Below, piece after piece: positions 1-8,750 of a stretch of 56,441 nucleotides of DNA. Each line of letters begins with the position of its first letter. Within the stretch, counting starts at the first letter, position 1. This DNA is from Lachnospiraceae bacterium XBB2008 (GTDB lineage: Bacteria; Bacillota; Clostridia; Lachnospirales; Lachnospiraceae). The position numbers were made by a program, and so were the translations under genes. The notes under the pieces were generated by a model. It worked only from the letters and a program-made list of their open reading frames with translations, had not been told where the DNA came from and did not search any database. Location of the stretch: positions 1-56,441 of the forward strand of contig FMVL01000004.1 in assembly GCA_900102235.1 (NCBI GenBank). Direction: 5' to 3'.

Positions 1-1027
1 TCTTAAACTTCGCTACTGATTTCGCATGTGGTTTTGCCTTAAACTGATGTGCCCTTGAGTCAAAGTAGAATCCAAATCCAAGGTATTTAAGTCCTTGCGG
101 CTTGACCACTTTACTCTTGGTCGTGTTGACCTTGAGACCTAGTTTCTCCTCAATGAATCGAGAGATATTTCTCATGACTCTGTTAGCAGACATTTCACTT
201 CCGACCATGATGATACAATCATCTGCGTATCTTACAAAGTTAAGCCCTCGCTTTTCCATCTCCTTATCAAGTTCATTCAACATGATATTCGCCAGTAATG
301 GCGAGAGATTTCCTCCTTGTGGTGTTCCCACAATGGAGTCCTCGTACTCATCATCAATCATGATTCCACTGACCAGGTATTTTCTAACGATAGAAATAAC
401 ATCTCCGTCATTTATGGTTCTACCTATGATAGTCATAAGTTTATCGTGATTAACTGTGTCGAAGAACTTTTCCAAGTCAATATCTACAATCCAGTCATTA
501 ACATCATTCATCATATCGAGCGCTGTTAGGATTGCTTGCTGTGCACATCTATTAGGTCTGAATCCATAACTGTGGTCATGGAATTGTTCCTCATAGATTG
601 GTGTTAATACCTGTGCTATGGCTTGTTGTATGAATCTGTCTGTTACTGTTGGTACTCCTAAGTTTCTGACACCACCATCGGGCTTTGGTATCTCCACTCT
701 TCGAACCGGCTGAGGTTTATACTTTCTTGTCCTCAACTGTTCCTTGATGATATCGCCGTTCTTTTCAAGATGTTCTTTGAGTTCTGTGTACTTCATTCCG
801 TCCACTCCCTCTGCACCTTTGTTTCGTACGACTTGCAGATATGCTCGGTTGAGATTATCGCTAGATAGTATCTGCTCCATTAGACTACCTGTGTCCATGC
901 GTTCTTTCCTTTCCGCCCCGCTTGATTTGACCACCCTTCCCCGATTGGTTACGGCAGATGTTGTCATCTCTGCAACACGAGACATACTCAAACTTGCTGA
1001 TTGTTCACCCCTTCGCTCCATCTCCAT
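1..1027 (-). CDS. ltrA: Group II intron reverse transcriptase/maturase, partial (C-terminus outside window)
   Basis: The minus-strand frame runs from about 1027 through the window edge without a stop. It carries RT hallmarks in order: RNKGAEGVDGM (RT0/RT1), EIPKPDGGVRNLG, FIQQAIAQVL, SYGFRPNR (RT2a/RT2), DIDLEKFFDTVNHD (RT3), GTPQGGNLSPLLANI (RT4) and the catalytic FVRYADDCII (YADD, near 220-231). The protein reverse-transcribes the intron during retrohoming and assists splicing as a maturase. The start is uncertain: ATGs lie at 1027, 1021, 967 and 898, and only 898 has an obvious purine-rich ribosome site (GGAAAGGAAAG). The maturase X domain and any endonuclease domain are outside the window, so integrity cannot be judged. 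Confidence 0.88.
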   Translation of the reverse strand, partial: MEMERRGEQSASLSMSRVAEMTTSAVTNRGRVVKSSGAERKERMDTGSLMEQILSSDNLNRAYLQVVRNKGAEGVDGMKYTELKEHLEKNGDIIKEQLRTRKYKPQPVRRVEIPKPDGGVRNLGVPTVTDRFIQQAIAQVLTPIYEEQFHDHSYGFRPNRCAQQAILTALDMMNDVNDWIVDIDLEKFFDTVNHDKLMTIIGRTINDGDVISIVRKYLVSGIMIDDEYEDSIVGTPQGGNLSPLLANIMLNELDKEMEKRGLNFVRYADDCIIMVGSEMSANRVMRNISRFIEEKLGLKVNTTKSKVVKPQGLKYLGFGFYFDSRAHQFKAKPHAKSVAKFK

Positions 1028-1382
1028 TACAGAGACTTCTTCGCTACTATGGGTTCGGCTGACTTCTCACAGTTCGTTGTTACTAGGCTAATGGAACCTC
1101 TGTGAGATCTCCACGCTTAAGGTGCACGCTCTTTCTCTCCATATATCCGCCACATTTACTCTGCTACTACAAAAGTGATAGTTATTAGACTTCGTTGCTG
1201 TTAGCCAACTTATCTCTCGTAGCCTAGCCTTATATGTGATTTCTGTCCGTCGGACCAGAGATTTGCTTACAGCTTCCTTCAGATTCCACCTCACGATGGA
1301 CACCCTTGCTGTTCAGCTATACACTTCCCACTATCTGGGCGTGTTCGGGACTTTCACCCGCTAGAGCGCGCCCATGGCGCGC
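1..1382 (-). mobile_element. Group II intron, 5' part (3' end outside window)
   Basis: Reading the minus strand from about 1382, a GCGCGCC start (a GTGYG-like intron 5' end) leads into a structured stretch with the GGGTGAAAGTCCCG hairpin and the AAGGGTGTCC...GTGAGGTGGAATCTGAAGGAAGC stretch that I recognise from clostridial group II intron domain I. The intron-encoded reverse transcriptase follows. The exact 5' splice point is inferred, not proven. The intron sits about 9 bases behind the rho-independent hairpin at 1391-1420 and is in the same orientation as the gene that hairpin terminates. The 3' domains V and VI lie beyond the left edge. Confidence 0.85.
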
Positions 1383-1390
1383 AAACTAAT

Positions 1391-1420
1391 AAGAGCGGCC
1401 GCATGTTTGCGACCGCTCTT
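1391..1420 (-). terminator. Rho-independent terminator of the surface-protein gene
   Basis: An AAGAGCGG/CCGCTCTT stem encloses a 14-base loop with further internal pairing, 38 bases behind the stop codon of the minus-strand surface protein. On the minus strand it is followed by ATTAGTTT; on plus by TACTATTTTT, so it could act in both directions. The group II intron begins just downstream. Confidence 0.8.
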
Positions 1421-1457
1421 TACTATTTTTCCGTTCAATGTTTTTGATCTGTCAGGA

Positions 1458-4400
1458 TCAGTTCTCATGTTTCTTACGTCTGCTGAGTGTATACGCTCCG
1501 CCTACTCCGGTAGCGATACCCATGAGCATCAGATACATTGCCATGTGGTTTGCATCGGATGTCTCAGCGTCACGTCTTGCTCCGAGAACACCTGCCTCAG
1601 CTGCTGCGCGTCTCTGTCCGAGTACGGATGAGTCATCAGCTTCAATACCTCTCTGTGCTCCGAGAACTCCTGCAAGAGGAACCTCTTCATCAGGTATGGT
1701 AGTGGTCTCAGCTGCCTGAACTGTCTGTGCTACGTTTGCTACGGGAACTACCTCTTCTGCAGTAGTAGTTACGGTCTCAGGTTCAGGTGTTATCACAGGT
1801 GCCGGATTATCCGGTGTAGGGTTAACCGGTGTCGGATTGACCGGTGTGGGGTTAACCGGTGTAGGGTTAACCGGTGTCGGGTTGTCCGGTGTCGGGTTGT
1901 CCGGTGTAGGTTCATCAGAAGTCGTCACCTTAAGGGTACCCAGATCTTCTTCAGCAACCTTGTAGTTATTCTCATTGGCTCCATCCCAGATCATATCGTA
2001 TGTATTAGGTGTTTCACCGGCGAGAGTTATTGTTCCTGTAGCCTTAACCGAAATCTCATCAGGGAGCTTCTCAACATCATCACTCAATATGCTGAGCGTT
2101 GCATCATCCTTGGTAAGAGCTGTACCATCATATTCCTTCTCTGCTGAGCCTGTGGTTACTTTGAGCTCTATAGGAAGTATTGTCAGTTTACCGGCTACAA
2201 GAGTGATATTATCGGTGCCAAGCTGATCGGTGATATCCTGTCCGTTATATTTTATGGTAACGGATTTTATCGTATTATCCTGTTCACCCACATCCGTTAT
2301 GGTACTTGCATCATCATATACCGGGATAACCTCGAGATCCGATGCGCTTATACCTTCGGGAAGTTCTGATCCTTCTACCCTGAGGCCTTTCTCCGGTGTC
2401 ATAGCTTTCAATGTAAGCGGAGTTCCATCGTACAGCCTGGAATCGCTGGGAGCCGTTATCGTAAGCTTACCGGATATATCCACCTCCCAAACTGCGTATA
2501 ATTGGAGTGCTTTATCCATAGGTATGGAATTGCCGGGTTGATAAGTAGCCGTTGTTGCTGTCGGATCTTCTGACCAGCCCAGGAATCTGTGTCCGGCCCA
2601 CTGTGTCAGAGGGAAAGCATCATCACCCTGGCTACCCAGAATCTTATATGTAGCACCTATAAAATCCTTGTGCTCGTACTTATCGTCTGTTCCGTTATTC
2701 TTGTAGTATGTAACAAGTGATTGTGTCTCCGGCACTTTAACATATCCGTTGACATACCAGTCGGCACCAAAGTGCTTTTCATCATTCTTATAGTTGTACC
2801 ATACTATATCATTAAGGGTCAGATTCATTCCGGGATAAGCACTGTCCAGATACGCCTGCATCTGCTCCGGTACGCCGGAATTCATCTTTATATTATATGG
2901 CAGGTTGGTTCCCCTACCTATGCCATCCCAATTATATATACTCCATTCTCCGTCAGGAAGAGGATCCGCTGTACCTACCCAGTAGCCCTTGCCGTTTACC
3001 CTGGTAGGATAGAATCTGTAATCCGCCTGTCTGTCAACAGTAACCACGCCTTCACCGGGATAAAGGATCGAGAAGTATACAACATTGTTCGTGCCCTTGT
3101 AATACAGATTGATCGAGTTGTCTTTAGGGTTTGTCGAATACTTTATCTGACTTGCAGGGATCGTTGTATTACTCAGTTCCGTATCCAGCGTAAATTTGGA
3201 TATTCTCACACCCTTTACGGCATCCCTGGTTATTTCGGCTTCAGGATCAACAACAAGATCTACACCCTGGATTCCCTCATAATCTTTGTATGAGGTGGGA
3301 GTCGCCTTATATCCTGATCTGTCATCCTTCTCAAGGAAGATATTAACACGATACTTAAAAGCCGGTCTCGAATAGTAAACCTTGAGCACATCTTTTTCAG
3401 GATCTCCGGTCAAAGCATCCAGGCTCAATATACTCTTTTCAGTGTTGAGCGAATACTGGATCCCGTCTACCTTCGGAGTTTTGGTAGCTTTGTACTCAGC
3501 CGATTTTCCCCAAACTCCGTCAAATGTCTGTTCTGCATCGGGATGTTCAACATATTCACCGTTTTCATCTTCGTAATAGAATTTTACGGTATATTGTGCA
3601 TTCTTCCTGAAATACAGCTTGATGACATCCTGATCGGGATCCCCGGTCAGTTGTATTTTGGCGTCTTCGGGTTCAGCACTTTCATATTTATACCCTCTTA
3701 TGTTCTTATCATTATATGTCGCACTTACAGTTGTTCCGAGAGTCTTGCTGCCGTCGCGTTCTTCCGTATTGAAAACACCACCGTTTTCATCATCAACTTT
3801 TGCAAGATCTATCCACTGAACTGTATACTTAAACTTCTCGTTTCTGGAGAATTTCAATGTGATGATATTCTGGGAAGCATCGTAGTTAGGCTTCAGTTTC
3901 AGATTATCGGCGCCTTTAAATTCCCATCCGTCGATCGACTTATCATCATCGGAAACCGTTACACTGAAGCCACTGGCATAGTTGAACTCACCGGTACGTG
4001 TCACTGCAGTTTTGATCTCCGCATTATTGTTATCAACATCTACCCACCGTACAGTATACGGACCTATTAAAGTACCGTTAATATGTATCGTATTCTTATC
4101 TGTCCACTGATATGAATCCCACCTGACACTGTATTCGGAACTGAACATATTACGCTCGTTAGTGAATTCAGAGGGAACACTCACTATATATGATTCCAGA
4201 TTATCGGGAGTATAGGTTCCTGTTTTACCAACCTGATAAGCTTTGACCGCTCCACCGGTAGCTCTGAGCTTGTCATCACCGCAGGAGAATGAGATCGTGC
4301 GTGTCGAGCCCTTATAATTCTGGCCTGAAACGATCACATCGCCGTCGGTTACTGCTTCATTTTTAGAGAACATCAACGTTATGACATTCTTACTGGCATC

Positions 4401-5840
4401 ATAATTGGGGCTCATGCTCACACTGGAGGGGCCCACATATGTATAGTCTCCATAAGCCAGATAGCTGGCGGGAACAGTCACCTTAAAACCATTATCATAG
4501 TTAAATTTGCCAGTAAAATCCTTCTCGTCAAGAAGTTTATTGTTGTCATCAATATCTATCCACTGCACCTTGTAAGGGCCTACAAGAGTACCGTTGATAT
4601 GTACTTCCTTAGCTGAAGTCCACTGATATGAATTCCACTCAATACTGTAACCACTGAATTTATCAAGTTTGTTCTGGAAAACCGAACCATAATCGGCTAT
4701 AAGAGAGTTCAGCTCAGCAGGTTTGTAGGTGCCGACTATACCTTCGTTATTTGCATTGAGTTTATATGCGTAAACCGAACCGTTGTCGCCTCTCAATAAA
4801 TCATTACCGCATGAGTATACGACTTTATAACCGTTATCCTTACTGAGCAGTGTAGGAGTATTGCCTGATCCCGTACCTGTATCCGTACTTCCGGCTTCCG
4901 GAACTGTCGGAGCGGCCGATGCAGCTGTCACAATACCTCCGTAAGTAGAGAACTCTCCAACGCTTACTTCTACGCTGCTGGTAGTTTCAGTTGTAGTAAC
5001 GACATCCAAACCGTTTCCGTCGTCATGGAAGATCGTTAATTCATCCCCGTTTCCGCCGAAACCGCTGAATCTGACATCTATGTTTGTCTTCGGCTGAATT
5101 TCCTCACCCTTGTATGTAAAGGTAATATCAGCCGCCGCTATAGCTACGATCTCCGAGCCTTCAGCAACCAGTGAAGCCAGATCTGATTCGCTGTAGGTCA
5201 CCGGTGTCACGCTGACCTCGGTACCTTCGGGAAATGCACCTTCGGGAGCTTTGATCGATACTCTCATGCCGCCTGCAGAGAAACTGCCGAAATCCTTGGC
5301 GGGATAAGTAACTTCCTCTACAGCTGTCTCAGCGAGCAGAGCTGCGAGTTCTTCCTCGGAAAGCTCTTCCTCTTCTTCCTCGACTTCCTCTTCGACCTCT
5401 TCTGCTACTTCCTCTTCAAGTACTTCCTCACCGCCTTCGATGTATTCCTCACCGCCTTCGGTGTACTCTTCGCCGCCTTCTGCGAAGCCCTCTGTACCCT
5501 CAACATAGCCTTCCGAGCCATCCGTGAAGCCTTCTGCATAACCTTCCGCAACACCGCCTTCAGGATAAAACTCCTCAGTGCCGCCTTCTGTACCGCCGCC
5601 GGTGAACATGTCCACGAAACCGTCAAAAACAGTTTCGCCGGCTGCTTCTGTATTTTCAGAGGGAACGGCTTCAACTGTCATCGCATAGCCCTCATCAGCG
5701 CCATACTGTACGGGTTCCTCGACAGGAGTCTCTGCGATACCATCCAGATCCTCTGCATTTGCTACGATATAATCATTGGTAAGTGTTGAGAAGACCAGTA
5801 AACCGGTCATGAAAATTGCCCAAAATCTTGCCTTCTTCAT
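1458..5840 (-). CDS. Large multi-domain cell-surface protein (ZU5-like, internal repeats, InlB-like repeat, MBG domains)
   Basis: This is a 1460-residue secreted surface protein. Residues 1-29 form a signal peptide (KK start, hydrophobic core, ANA cleavage site). Residues 30-165 are extremely Glu/Gly rich. A ZU5-like beta domain follows at about 177-305. Two copies of a module of about 165 residues (YSC/FSCG...L(L)R...INGTL(V/I)GPY) lie near 338-670, then several short beta repeats, a Listeria/Bacteroides InlB-type repeat (FLGWSED...YAVWEV, about 1010-1080) and two MBG-like domains (RLYDGT, KEYDGT). A PTPDN/PTPVN wall-spanning stretch precedes a tail of three VLG(A/Q)xR motifs, a transmembrane segment and SRRKKHEN. 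No LPXTG is seen. AGGAGG lies 8 bases before the ATG. The likely role is adhesion or surface structure; the ligand is unknown. Confidence 0.8.
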   Translation of the reverse strand: MKKARFWAIFMTGLLVFSTLTNDYIVANAEDLDGIAETPVEEPVQYGADEGYAMTVEAVPSENTEAAGETVFDGFVDMFTGGGTEGGTEEFYPEGGVAEGYAEGFTDGSEGYVEGTEGFAEGGEEYTEGGEEYIEGGEEVLEEEVAEEVEEEVEEEEEELSEEELAALLAETAVEEVTYPAKDFGSFSAGGMRVSIKAPEGAFPEGTEVSVTPVTYSESDLASLVAEGSEIVAIAAADITFTYKGEEIQPKTNIDVRFSGFGGNGDELTIFHDDGNGLDVVTTTETTSSVEVSVGEFSTYGGIVTAASAAPTVPEAGSTDTGTGSGNTPTLLSKDNGYKVVYSCGNDLLRGDNGSVYAYKLNANNEGIVGTYKPAELNSLIADYGSVFQNKLDKFSGYSIEWNSYQWTSAKEVHINGTLVGPYKVQWIDIDDNNKLLDEKDFTGKFNYDNGFKVTVPASYLAYGDYTYVGPSSVSMSPNYDASKNVITLMFSKNEAVTDGDVIVSGQNYKGSTRTISFSCGDDKLRATGGAVKAYQVGKTGTYTPDNLESYIVSVPSEFTNERNMFSSEYSVRWDSYQWTDKNTIHINGTLIGPYTVRWVDVDNNNAEIKTAVTRTGEFNYASGFSVTVSDDDKSIDGWEFKGADNLKLKPNYDASQNIITLKFSRNEKFKYTVQWIDLAKVDDENGGVFNTEERDGSKTLGTTVSATYNDKNIRGYKYESAEPEDAKIQLTGDPDQDVIKLYFRKNAQYTVKFYYEDENGEYVEHPDAEQTFDGVWGKSAEYKATKTPKVDGIQYSLNTEKSILSLDALTGDPEKDVLKVYYSRPAFKYRVNIFLEKDDRSGYKATPTSYKDYEGIQGVDLVVDPEAEITRDAVKGVRISKFTLDTELSNTTIPASQIKYSTNPKDNSINLYYKGTNNVVYFSILYPGEGVVTVDRQADYRFYPTRVNGKGYWVGTADPLPDGEWSIYNWDGIGRGTNLPYNIKMNSGVPEQMQAYLDSAYPGMNLTLNDIVWYNYKNDEKHFGADWYVNGYVKVPETQSLVTYYKNNGTDDKYEHKDFIGATYKILGSQGDDAFPLTQWAGHRFLGWSEDPTATTATYQPGNSIPMDKALQLYAVWEVDISGKLTITAPSDSRLYDGTPLTLKAMTPEKGLRVEGSELPEGISASDLEVIPVYDDASTITDVGEQDNTIKSVTIKYNGQDITDQLGTDNITLVAGKLTILPIELKVTTGSAEKEYDGTALTKDDATLSILSDDVEKLPDEISVKATGTITLAGETPNTYDMIWDGANENNYKVAEEDLGTLKVTTSDEPTPDNPTPDNPTPVNPTPVNPTPVNPTPVNPTPDNPAPVITPEPETVTTTAEEVVPVANVAQTVQAAETTTIPDEEVPLAGVLGAQRGIEADDSSVLGQRRAAAEAGVLGARRDAETSDANHMAMYLMLMGIATGVGGAYTLSRRKKHEN
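1804..1908 (-). repeat. Seven tandem 15-bp units coding NPTP(V/D)
   Basis: Seven 15-base units of the type GGGTTAACCGGTGTA/C, counted on the plus strand, encode the proline-rich NPTPV/NPTPD stalk of the surface protein. Differences between units are mostly synonymous or switch Val to Asp. The array is in frame, so unit gain or loss would change stalk length without a frameshift. Confidence 0.9.
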
Positions 5841-5977
5841 ACGATCTTCCTCCTCATCTTCTTTAGGGAGTTATCATATATCCGGCTCGATGGTTCGGGC
5901 GTTCCGAGATGTCCTGATAACTAGAATGAGTAATTAACCCTAATTCTTCGTGATTCCTTCTTATATGGATATCGGCT

Positions 5978-5986
5978 ATTATATCA
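5978..5986 (-). promoter_or_regulatory. Extended -10 promoter of the surface-protein gene
   Basis: On the minus strand TGATATAAT is a perfect TGn extended -10 about 138 bases before the ATG. No good -35 stands at 17 bases, which is acceptable for an extended -10. The leader is unusually long; I see no known riboswitch in it. The rest of the 5841-6153 spacer is AT-rich and shows no other gene. Confidence 0.5.
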
Positions 5987-6135
5987 CTTTTCTCAAGTGC
6001 TATATGAAAAAACTCTTTGTATCGTGAAAACAGCCTCACATAATATGGTTTTCTTGTCTATAAAGACGCAACTTTCGTCAAAAAAGGTCCAGTTTAGCGT
6101 TATATTTCTTTCCTGTACTTGTAATTTCCTTTTTG

Positions 6136-6144
6136 TGGTATGAT
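6136..6144 (+). promoter_or_regulatory. Extended -10 promoter of the DUF4364 gene
   Basis: TGGTATGAT (TGn plus TATGAT) lies 9 bases before the first convincing ATG at 6154, so the start site would fall at about 6151. TTGTAA at 6119-6124 is upstream but only 14 bases away. The position implies an almost leaderless mRNA. Confidence 0.5.
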
Positions 6145-6153
6145 AAAAAAGAT

Positions 6154-6699
6154 ATGAAAAATAACACAATTGTGCAGGTTCCGGCGGGTTCACCCGCCAT
6201 CCAGCTTAAGCTGATAATCCTATATATGCTCGATCGCGTGCCTTTTCCGCTGACCAAGGCCCAGATATTCGATTTTCTTCTGATGCATGATTATACCGAC
6301 TATCTGACCCTGCAGCAGGTCATGGGCGAACTTATGGATGCCGAGATGGTCATGGCCAAATCCATGCGTAACCGCACCCATATATCACTGACGGATGAAG
6401 GGCGAAACACCCTCGAGATGTTCAGAAAGAGACTCAGCAAAGATACCATTAGACAGATCGACGAATTCTTAAGCGAAAACGAAGTCGAGCTCAGGAACGA
6501 GGTATCGATCCAGTCAAATTATTACAAATCGGCAGTTACAGGCGAGTATGAGGCTCACCTGGTAGCTTTGGATCGCGGGATAGCCATGGCGGACATCACC
6601 ATGTCGGTGCCCGATGCCGATATCGCCGCGCATATATGCGAGAATTGGGAAAAACACAACCAGGAGATCTACCGGATGCTGGTTGAGAAGCTCTTCTGA
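6154..6699 (+). CDS. DUF4364 family protein, winged-helix-like
   Basis: This 181-residue protein matches the DUF4364 family seen throughout Clostridia: LKLIILYMLDRVPFPLTKAQIFDFLL followed by a helix-turn-helix-like stretch (YLTLQQVMGELMDAEMV) and a short beta wing (THISLTDEGR). Residues 1-85 look like a winged-helix DNA-binding domain; residues 90-180 form a mixed second domain. I infer a transcription regulator; the target is unknown. A TTG start at 6133 is open in frame but overlaps the -10 box, so ATG 6154 is preferred even though no Shine-Dalgarno sequence precedes it. The gene stands alone on plus, convergent with the minus-strand run that ends at 6723. Confidence 0.75.
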   Translation: MKNNTIVQVPAGSPAIQLKLIILYMLDRVPFPLTKAQIFDFLLMHDYTDYLTLQQVMGELMDAEMVMAKSMRNRTHISLTDEGRNTLEMFRKRLSKDTIRQIDEFLSENEVELRNEVSIQSNYYKSAVTGEYEAHLVALDRGIAMADITMSVPDADIAAHICENWEKHNQEIYRMLVEKLF

Positions 6700-6722
6700 A
6701 TAACGGTTCCGGTGATCCGCCC

Positions 6723-8750
6723 CTATCGGGGATTCTGTATCGCGCTCCAGGAACTTATGCCTATCGTTCCCAGATATTTGTCTACATATGTGGATTCCTG
6801 ATCGGTACCGCAGTACTTATATGCCGTATAGCCTTCTTTTCCGCTGATACCCAGAGCGAGGCCTTCCGCAACTTCGGGAGCGGCATCTATCTGTCTGGAT
6901 AAGAGCATATAGTCTATATGCGAATTTCTCTCCATTATCTTATATGCATAACATATGGAAGCAGCCTGAAGATTCTGCCCCTTGCTGGATGTATATCCCA
7001 TCTCGGACAGGATCACACGTCTGACATTGCCATTTGTGTCCAGATACGAGGACTGGCTTAAGTAATCCGTAAGCACGTGAATATTACGCATCGATACGAC
7101 AGGCGAGGATGAGGATCCCGATACCGTGGAATCATATCTGCCCCATGACCATGCTTTGGCCTCGGTCAGAGGATAGTTATAAGGATGATACCCGACATGC
7201 CAGTTTATGTTTCCTTCCGAACACATATATGAATTGAAAGCATCCATCATATCCTTCACATCGTAGAAGGACTTGTCGGACTTGTTCATATTCCACCTGT
7301 TATCTAATGACACATATACTCTTGTTGTGGAATTTACTGCCGTCATTGCGTTGTAGAACACTCTGACCACATCGGCGTAAAGTCTGGCATATTCATCGAC
7401 TCCCATGTACGGTGTATAGTTGTAGACCGTACGTTCATTGACCTCATTACCGATGATCCAGTTAGAGACTTTGCCGTGTCCGGATGCACCGGAATAGCGA
7501 TTGGCCAGGAAGCTGGCAACAGCCGCGAGCATATTCACTCCCTCTTCGTCGGATGCATTAAATGCATAAAGCGTAGCTCCGCCGCCTCTGGAGGCCGGAT
7601 AGGTGATCGTAGAACTCGACAGATCATTGATTATGATTGCATTGATGTCTATGCCTCTGGCTGACAATCTGGAGAAGATGATGTCATACAGGCCTACCTG
7701 ATAAGCGTTGAAACTGTATGTATGTCCGTTGTATGTGTAACTGATACCGCCACCGTTGCAGATGAGCGATGTATAGACATTATATGCGGCATGCTTGACA
7801 CCAAGATCCTCAAGCTGTCCGCTGGTTATGAGTTCCGAATATACAAGAAGGCCCTTTTTGCTGGATCCGCCGTCTCTGCTCGAAGCATAGGCGGCCTTGG
7901 CTTCGGGATTGGTAATATAGCGGGAATTGCTGACCTCCACGTACTCTCCGTCCATCAGGAGAGCCACGCAGAACTTGTCGAAAAGCCTGGACTGTGCGGT
8001 ATTGTAATTAAGATTACACTCCGCTACGAAATCAACATCTTTCTCTATCCTGGTAATGGGTTCTCCGGTGATATGATCCTGATATATGGCTTTGGAGAAA
8101 AGGTAATAATATCCGTCGTCTGATACGGGAAGGGCCTTGGCGGGCACATTGACGCTCACCTCCACCATTCCGGACGGTGCTATCAATACCGATTCGATAT
8201 CCGCAAAATGTGCTCTGTTCGCATCCGTTATCTCTACATAAGGAGGTCTGTTGTTCACACCCTCGATCGTTCCGATACCGGCATCGACAAAAGCGTCAGC
8301 CACGGCTTCACCGGTCCCGCCAAACACATCCTCCACGGCATGCCTGTGGAAGGTATCCAGCGCTAGGGTGACTGCCTGCTGCTTAACATAGGCGTCTTCT
8401 TCGGCGATACGTGCACATTCCTCAAGATATGCCTGGTACTTGGTGTATCCGACATAAGCGCCTATTCCGCCTGCGATAAGAAGGACCGCAACAATAACGC
8501 CCGCAATCTTAAGTCCGAGCGGGAGTTTACGTCTCTTCTTCCGGGGTGTCTCTTCGGCAGGTTTCTCTGCTTCTTCGGCAGGTTTCTCACCCTCCTCGGG
8601 CGTTGCTGTCTCCTCGACAGTTTCCTCCGCTGCGGCTGCTTCCGGCTCTTCGGTTGCTTCCGTTTCTTCGGCTGTATCCGCCTCTTCGGTTGCTTCCGTT
8701 CCTTCTATTATTTTTTCGATCTCTTCTGACTTGTTTTCTTCGTTGCTCAT
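6723..8750 (-). CDS. Membrane-anchored DUF5722 glycoside-hydrolase-like protein
   Basis: This is a 675-residue protein. Residues 1-68 are Glu/Ala/Thr-rich and cytoplasmic, followed by RKKRRK and one transmembrane helix (about 78-101), so most of the chain lies outside. Residues 300-675 match the DUF5722 family. That family has a TIM-barrel glycosidase look: WIIGNEVN supplies a candidate acid/base Glu436 after Asn, and ILSEMGY supplies a candidate nucleophile Glu583, as in clan GH-A. GYHPYNYP and the SLDNRWN segment fit a substrate cleft. The substrate is not recognisable. The start codon overlaps the rarA stop (ATGA), so translation is probably coupled. Catalytic assignment is inference. Confidence 0.7.
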   Translation of the reverse strand: MSNEENKSEEIEKIIEGTEATEEADTAEETEATEEPEAAAAEETVEETATPEEGEKPAEEAEKPAEETPRKKRRKLPLGLKIAGVIVAVLLIAGGIGAYVGYTKYQAYLEECARIAEEDAYVKQQAVTLALDTFHRHAVEDVFGGTGEAVADAFVDAGIGTIEGVNNRPPYVEITDANRAHFADIESVLIAPSGMVEVSVNVPAKALPVSDDGYYYLFSKAIYQDHITGEPITRIEKDVDFVAECNLNYNTAQSRLFDKFCVALLMDGEYVEVSNSRYITNPEAKAAYASSRDGGSSKKGLLVYSELITSGQLEDLGVKHAAYNVYTSLICNGGGISYTYNGHTYSFNAYQVGLYDIIFSRLSARGIDINAIIINDLSSSTITYPASRGGGATLYAFNASDEEGVNMLAAVASFLANRYSGASGHGKVSNWIIGNEVNERTVYNYTPYMGVDEYARLYADVVRVFYNAMTAVNSTTRVYVSLDNRWNMNKSDKSFYDVKDMMDAFNSYMCSEGNINWHVGYHPYNYPLTEAKAWSWGRYDSTVSGSSSSPVVSMRNIHVLTDYLSQSSYLDTNGNVRRVILSEMGYTSSKGQNLQAASICYAYKIMERNSHIDYMLLSRQIDAAPEVAEGLALGISGKEGYTAYKYCGTDQESTYVDKYLGTIGISSWSAIQNPR

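Noticed and set aside
1088-1303. 71-residue minus-strand reading frame
   Set aside because: It lies inside the structured 5' RNA part of the group II intron, has no ribosome site and shows no protein pattern.
2721-4070. Plus-strand frames of 175-190 residues
   Set aside because: Antisense shadows of the surface-protein gene, which has a signal peptide, domain repeats and a ribosome site.
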